DNA of 64,000 nucleotides, taken from positions 229,888,646 through 229,952,645 of the forward strand of contig CM077163.1 of assembly GCA_039583875.1 (NCBI GenBank), given 5' to 3'. The notes under the pieces are model-generated. The model was given only the letters and a program-made list of their open reading frames with translations. It ran no database searches and was not told where the DNA came from. Of this stretch, positions 59,732-64,000 are shown in pieces (within the stretch, counting starts at the first letter, position 1; each line of letters begins with the position of its first letter). A program made the position numbers and the translations under genes. The DNA is from Platanthera guangdongensis (Eukaryota; Streptophyta; Magnoliopsida; Asparagales; Orchidaceae).

Positions 59732-61807
59732 TCACTTGTTTTTGACCCAGTTTACCTTGGGCCTAGGTTGATAACCTTTAAATTCAGAAATGAAAGACAT
59801 CCCTGGCTGACTCTTATATCCTTCAGGATGATATCTCCTTGGAGGTAAAATCCATTCAGTATAAGGGTTAAATGTTTGGGATGAAAAACCCTCAGGATTC
59901 AATTTTGACTTGCCATTGAAAAAATTTCCAGAGCTCTGACCTCTGTTCGACGATCGTGGAGCTGAGTTCGACGATCTTGGGTCAGATCGTCGAGCTCCGT
60001 TCGACGGTCGACTATGGCTGAGGTCAGGTATATGGGATCGTCGACCAGCGTTCGACGATCTTGGCTGAGATCGTCGACCAGCGTTCGACGATTTGTCCTG
60101 AGATCGTCGAGCTGCGTTCGGCGATCGTCGATCTTCATTCGGCGATCGTCGAGCTCCGTTCGACGATTTGTACTGGACTTTAGTTTTCTGAGGCAGATCA
60201 GAATTTTTCCTGGCAACCTCTACAACTCCCTTTCCCTTGTCAGAAATGAACTTGATAGGGGTTGTTAGAACAATAGGTTGGCTGGATGAGGCACCCAAGC
60301 CCAGTGTACTGTTGAATCTTGAGTTCACTGTGCTTGTGATGTCCATCAGCTTGATGCTTCTCCCATTGAGAGATTCTTCAAGCTTCTTGGCCTCAGAGAG
60401 CTCACTCTTCAGTGAAGCTATCTGTTCCCTATAGTTCTCCAACTCCTGAGAGAGTTTGAGGTTTTCTGATTTTAAACCACTTTGTTCAAATAATTGATTT
60501 ATGAGAGAGATGATCTCTTTCTCAGACTTTAGCAGGTCTAAACATAGTGCTTTAAATTCAAGTTTAAAATCTTCTGAAGTGAAATCAAAAGAGTTGATTA
60601 CCTGATCTTCTTCAGGTTGAGTTTCTGAGTCTGACTCTGACTCCTCTTCCTCTGAGTTGTGTTGTGAGGTATTTATTGCCATCATGCAGAATTCTTTTTC
60701 CTCTGCATCATCCTCATCATCACTTGAGCTGGAAGAGGCTTCTGACTCCTCTTCTGTATCACTCCAGGATTCAGCAACAAATCCTTTCCTTGTGTGCTTA
60801 TTTTTGCTGGAAGAAGGTTTGTTATTTCCATGCCTATTGGAGTCCTTCTCCTTTCTTCTTTCTTTTCTTTCCCTTCTGTCCTTGTTCTTATTCTCTGGAC
60901 AGTCAGGAACTATGTGCCCTGGTTTCCTGCAACCAAAGCAAATGATATCTTTGTTATTGCCAATGGACTTGTCATACCTTGGCTTGTCTTGCTCCTTGTA
61001 TGATCTTCTTCTGAAGTCCTTCCTGGCCATCTTATAGAATCTTTTGGCCAACAGGCTGAGAAGTTCATCATTGCTTGTGGCCTTTTCTTCAGGCAGATCC
61101 TCAGCTGCCTTGAATGCAATAGTCTTCTCCTTTCTTGTGGCTGGAGAAGCAGCCTTTTGTTCTTCTTCTCTGTTCTTGATGAGTAGCTCATAAGATTTGA
61201 GCTTACCCAACAAGGCTTCAGTGGTAATCTCATTTAGGCTTCTGGCATCTTTAATTGGCCAGATTCTTGAATCCCAAGTGCTGGGGAAGCACATTAGGAT
61301 CTTGTCATTAAGTTCTGTCAGTGAGATCTTTTTGTCTAATGTCCTCAGTTCACTGACAATTAGACTCAATCTGTTGTACATTTCTCCCACTGACTCTGTT
61401 TCTCCCTTCTTGAAGTTCTCATATTGGGAGATGAGATGAGATCTTCTGTCCTTTCTCTCATCAGCTGAGCCAGAGACAATTTCTGAAAGCTTGTCCCAGA
61501 TCTCCTTGGCTGAATTACATTCAGCTACCTTCTGAAAAATGTCATCTGACATTGTCTGAGCTAGAATGTTCATTGCCTTGGCATCAGCCACTTTCCACTT
61601 TTTGATGTCAGCATCTGTTCCTGATGGGGGTGGAACAGCATTAGTGCTTGTGCTCTCTGGAGGTCTTGGACACACTGTTAAGACAGAATTAAAAATATCT
61701 TCGTCAATAGAGTTCATGTATAATCTAATCCTTGCTTTCCAAAGTGCAAAATTTGACAGATTGCACACTGGAGGTCTGGTGCTAGCATAATCTTTGTTCT
61801 GGGCCAT
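59732..61807 (-). CDS. Sirevirus Gag (691 residues)
   Basis: The ATG at 61807 (MAQNKDYASTRPPVCNLSNF) opens an uninterrupted frame. The UBN2-type Gag core lies at ~20-215 (ALWKARIRLYMNS, EIWDKLSEIVSG, SVGEMYNRLSLIVSELRTL). The zinc knuckle CFGCRKPGHIVPDC is at 290-303. An acidic Ser/Glu/Asp stretch spans ~345-405 and a predicted coiled coil ~420-480. A C-terminal repeat region (~545-640) of RRS-SSNAGRRS units is encoded by the ATCGTCGA palindromic repeats. The long C-terminus after the knuckle is typical of Sirevirus Gag. It ends TGA; pol follows in the +1 frame. Confidence 0.92.
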   Translation of the reverse strand: MAQNKDYASTRPPVCNLSNFALWKARIRLYMNSIDEDIFNSVLTVCPRPPESTSTNAVPPPSGTDADIKKWKVADAKAMNILAQTMSDDIFQKVAECNSAKEIWDKLSEIVSGSADERKDRRSHLISQYENFKKGETESVGEMYNRLSLIVSELRTLDKKISLTELNDKILMCFPSTWDSRIWPIKDARSLNEITTEALLGKLKSYELLIKNREEEQKAASPATRKEKTIAFKAAEDLPEEKATSNDELLSLLAKRFYKMARKDFRRRSYKEQDKPRYDKSIGNNKDIICFGCRKPGHIVPDCPENKNKDRRERKERRKEKDSNRHGNNKPSSSKNKHTRKGFVAESWSDTEEESEASSSSSDDEDDAEEKEFCMMAINTSQHNSEEEESESDSETQPEEDQVINSFDFTSEDFKLEFKALCLDLLKSEKEIISLINQLFEQSGLKSENLKLSQELENYREQIASLKSELSEAKKLEESLNGRSIKLMDITSTVNSRFNSTLGLGASSSQPIVLTTPIKFISDKGKGVVEVARKNSDLPQKTKVQYKSSNGARRSPNEDRRSPNAARRSQDKSSNAGRRSQPRSSNAGRRSHIPDLSHSRPSNGARRSDPRSSNSAPRSSNRGQSSGNFFNGKSKLNPEGFSSQTFNPYTEWILPPRRYHPEGYKSQPGMSFISEFKGYQPRPKVNWVKNK

Positions 61808-61921
61808 GATTTGTGTAAGCTAAATCTAATAATGAAATATAAAAGAAGGATCTAGTTTGGGATCTTTGGGGTTCAGGTGTTAGCCTGTACAACCAAACAG
61901 ATATGGTATGTTTAACCAACC

Positions 61922-61935
61922 TGCCTCTGATACCA
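61922..61935 (-). other. Primer-binding site (initiator tRNA-Met) of the Sirevirus
   Basis: Minus-strand TGGTATCAGAGGCA lies two bases inside the 5' LTR end; TGGTATCAGAG matches the initiator tRNA-Met complement. Confidence 0.9.
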
Positions 61936-61937
61936 AT

Positions 61938-63531
61938 TGAAAGGGGAAACTAGATCTGATATACTCTAGAGGGGGGGTGAATAGAGTATATGGTGCTTTT
62001 TAAAAACACAAAGAAAACTTTTTGCAAAGCTTTACAACAATTGTTGTAATGAGTGTAAGCAGGGAAGCAGAAATAAAACTAAGCTATGCAGATATTAAAC
62101 ACAAGAAAATCTAGGCCAGAAACAAAAAGAAAACATGCACAACCAGATGACACAAGGAAATATAGTGGTTCCCCAACTTGGGTACATCCACTCTTCTACC
62201 ACCCTAGGTAGGAATCCACTGCAGGATGAGTTGATCAGGTGTCCTGGGCACCAATGAGCTTTTGATAAGGTGCTCAAAAACCAAATCAGATTTTTTGATC
62301 AGGTGTCTTGCCACCAATGAGCTTTTGACAAGGTGCTCAAAAACCAGCTTCAAACTTTTGAAGGGAGTTTGAAAAACCCTTTACAGAATGGGGGGTGAGA
62401 GAGTGATGGCAGTCTTCTCTTTCTCAAGCAACTGAGAAGGCTATGTGGATTCAGTGATGTTGTCAAAGCTCCCCCTGAGTTCTTGAAATCTTCAGGAAGA
62501 TGAGCGTTGCTGAGGGTGATAGGCCTTCAAAGATAGATCTCCAGCAAGAGAAGATTTCAGCAAGCTGAAATGTTGAGTGTCTGGAGTCTTGAGATGATGT
62601 TGGCCTTGAACACTTGAGAGCTGAAGAGATCTGAAGAATGCTTGAAAGCTTGATCTCTTCTTGATGAGTGTTCTTCAGGATTCTTGTTGACAGAAGATTG
62701 AGAGAGTCTCTGTGTATTGAGTTATGTCCTCTACTTGTCAATCTCTATTCTCTTGTTCTTGTCTGTCTTCTGTCTGATTAAAAAAATATTCTATCTTTTA
62801 TTCTCTGAGTCTGAATAGAAAATTGCTCTGTCAAAGATAGCCGTTGGTCTGAATTAATTACAGCCTTAATTGCATAATATGTTCTGAAGGAAAGTCCACT
62901 GATTTGTTCCTTGAAAAAATCCCTTGAAACTTGCTCCAGAAGTAAATGAAAACGGCTGGCAGATCTTCTGAATTAAATGCAGAATAACTTCTATCTGATT
63001 TGAATTTGAATTCAGAAAGATAACTGAAATCGTCGAACTGAGCTCTGCTATCGTCGAGCTGAGCTCAGCGAACTGGAAAAAGCAAGCAGCAAATAAATCG
63101 TCGATCTGAGCTCAAAGATCGTCGAACTGAGCTCAGAGATAAGGATCCAGTGCAGAGTCAAAATCGTCGAACTGAGCTCAGCGATCGTCGAATGGAGTTC
63201 GACGATATTGAGAAGTTGAGCTCAGCGATCGTCGACCAGAGCTCGACGATATTATGAGGGTTGAGCTCAGCGATCGTCGAATGGAGCTCGACGATCTGTC
63301 AATAGTTGAGCTAGACGATCGTCGACCGGAGTTCGACGAAACGTCGTGCTGAGCTCGACGATTTGGACTTAGTCTCCAGAAAAATTTGGGTCTTCAGGGC
63401 AGCTTCCAAACCTAGACTCCTGATCCCTTAGACTCAATTCTAATTGACCTATTATCTATACAGAAGGTCAAAGCATAAATTCCTAGAGACATAGTGATCC
63501 TGACCCAAATTAGTAATAGGGTGTTCCAACA
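61938..63531 (-). repeat. 5' LTR of the Sirevirus
   Basis: 1594 bp. The adjoining primer-binding site (61935-61922, minus strand TGGTATCAGAGGCA) fixes it as the 5' LTR. The inverted-repeat array is at 63025-63365. Differences from the other copy include G/A in TTAAGCAC versus TTAAACAC, and CTTTGC versus CGTTGC. Confidence 0.94.
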
Positions 63532-63536
63532 CTGGG

Positions 63537-64000
63537 ACCTTGTGCCCAAGGTTGATGGCATTACTCCGGTTACTTGCAAGTGAGTATATAAGTTGAAGAA
63601 GAAGGCTGATGGGAGCATTGATCGATTCAAGGCTCGCCTGGTCGCTAGAGGATTCTCACAGCAGTATGGAGAAGACTATGAGGAGACATTCAGTCCTGTT
63701 GCGAAGATGACATCTGTAAGAGTGGTGATCGCCTTGGCTGCTAGCAAGGGATGGAGGTTGTGGCAACTCGATGTGAAGAATGCCTTTCTTTACGGAGAGA
63801 TTGACAAGGACATCTTCATGGATCAGCCGCTTGGTTTTGTCTCTGAGAAGCATCCGGACTATGTCTGCAAACTCAGGAAGGCTCTCTATGGGTTGAAGCA
63901 AGCTCCTCGAGCGTGGTATGGGAAGATTGCAGAGTACTTGCAATTCTGTGGATACCTGGCTTCCAACTCGGATTCAAGCTTGTTCGTCAAGAAGAAGGGA
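63537..64000 (+). pseudogene. copia-3 Pol, RT continuation after the Sirevirus
   Basis: After removal of one CTGGG copy the frame continues W-DLVPKVDGITPVTCK. A TGA follows at 63581 where Trp is expected (K-W-VYKLKKKADGSIDRFK). The frame then runs RLVARGFSQQYGEDYEETFS, QLDVKNAFLYGEIDK and [14 protein letters not shown] to the window edge. The YVDD box, RNase H and 3' LTR lie beyond 64000. Confidence 0.92.

Larger units (their letters stand above)
51305..63531 (-). mobile_element. Young Sirevirus (SIRE/Maximus-type copia) with gag, pol and a third ORF
   Basis: Two ~1.59-kb LTRs with TGTTGGA-type starts (minus strand) and TTTCA ends bound a 9.04-kb interior. On the minus strand: primer-binding site, gag (691 codons), pol in two overlapping frames, a repeat-rich spacer, a 998-codon third ORF and a GGGGGAG purine tract. 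A perfect CTGGG duplication flanks it. The LTRs differ at roughly ten positions by eye. The extra ORF downstream of pol, the long coiled-coil Gag and the purine tract form are hallmarks of Sireviruses. Confidence 0.95.
47009..64000 (+). mobile_element. Ty1/copia retrotransposon copia-3, split by a Sirevirus, 3' end beyond window
   Basis: LTR with TATA box, primer-binding site, one long gag-pol frame to 51304, a 12.2-kb insertion, then pol resuming at 63537. The target duplication CTGGG (51300-51304 and 63532-63536) marks the insertion. Apart from the insertion, only two in-frame stops break the frame, so it is a moderately young host for the Sirevirus. Its left LTR edge abuts the Tekay element, which may have inserted into it. 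Confidence 0.92.

Overview
This window is nuclear DNA of a flowering plant, probably a monocot. The evidence is an intronless, GC-rich MYC2-type bHLH gene that resembles monocot MYC2 proteins, a split gene for the 20S proteasome beta-6 subunit (PBF1), and dense nested LTR retrotransposons of the plant Ty1/copia and Ty3/gypsy types. The species cannot be named from the sequence.

Layout, left half (1-33,145). This whole stretch appears to be one host gene on the minus strand, PBF1, whose introns are swollen by transposons. Five exons can be placed to the base (33145-33105, 33011-32904, 32559-32478, 4303-4174, 4089-3947). They join in one open frame of 168 codons; the last ~55 codons lie beyond the left edge. 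Intron 3 spans ~28.2 kb (4304-32477). It holds a decayed copia element (copia-2, 4403-~16110) that was itself hit by a gag/protease-only gypsy element (8103-13098) and by a 1.64-kb solo-LTR-like insert (13968-15608). It also holds an LTR-like block with two tandem arrays (~16110-17480), a minus-strand copia relic (18507-~22500), a GC-rich fold-back repeat, a minus-strand gypsy relic (~24892-29100), a 221-bp MITE (29600-29820) and a Sirevirus-type LTR (30575-31651). A further copia relic (1-3429) lies in the next intron.

Middle (33,146-37,710). A transposon-poor stretch carries the PBF1 start region and the complete MYC2-like gene (35127-37085, minus strand).

Right half (37,711-64,000). A young Tekay-type gypsy chromovirus (37711-47008) has intact gag and pol, separated by what looks like a 76-nt intron. 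It abuts a copia element (copia-3, 47009 to beyond 64000) whose pol was split by a young, essentially complete Sirevirus on the minus strand (51305-63531, target duplication CTGGG) with gag, pol and a 998-residue third ORF.

Themes. Retroelements are nested at least two deep and the target duplications establish the order. Nonsense changes in the older copia elements are mostly of the transition type. Two unrelated young elements carry dense arrays of short palindromes in their LTRs and share an ATCGTCGA/TCGACGAT hairpin core. No tRNA, rRNA or CRISPR array was seen.
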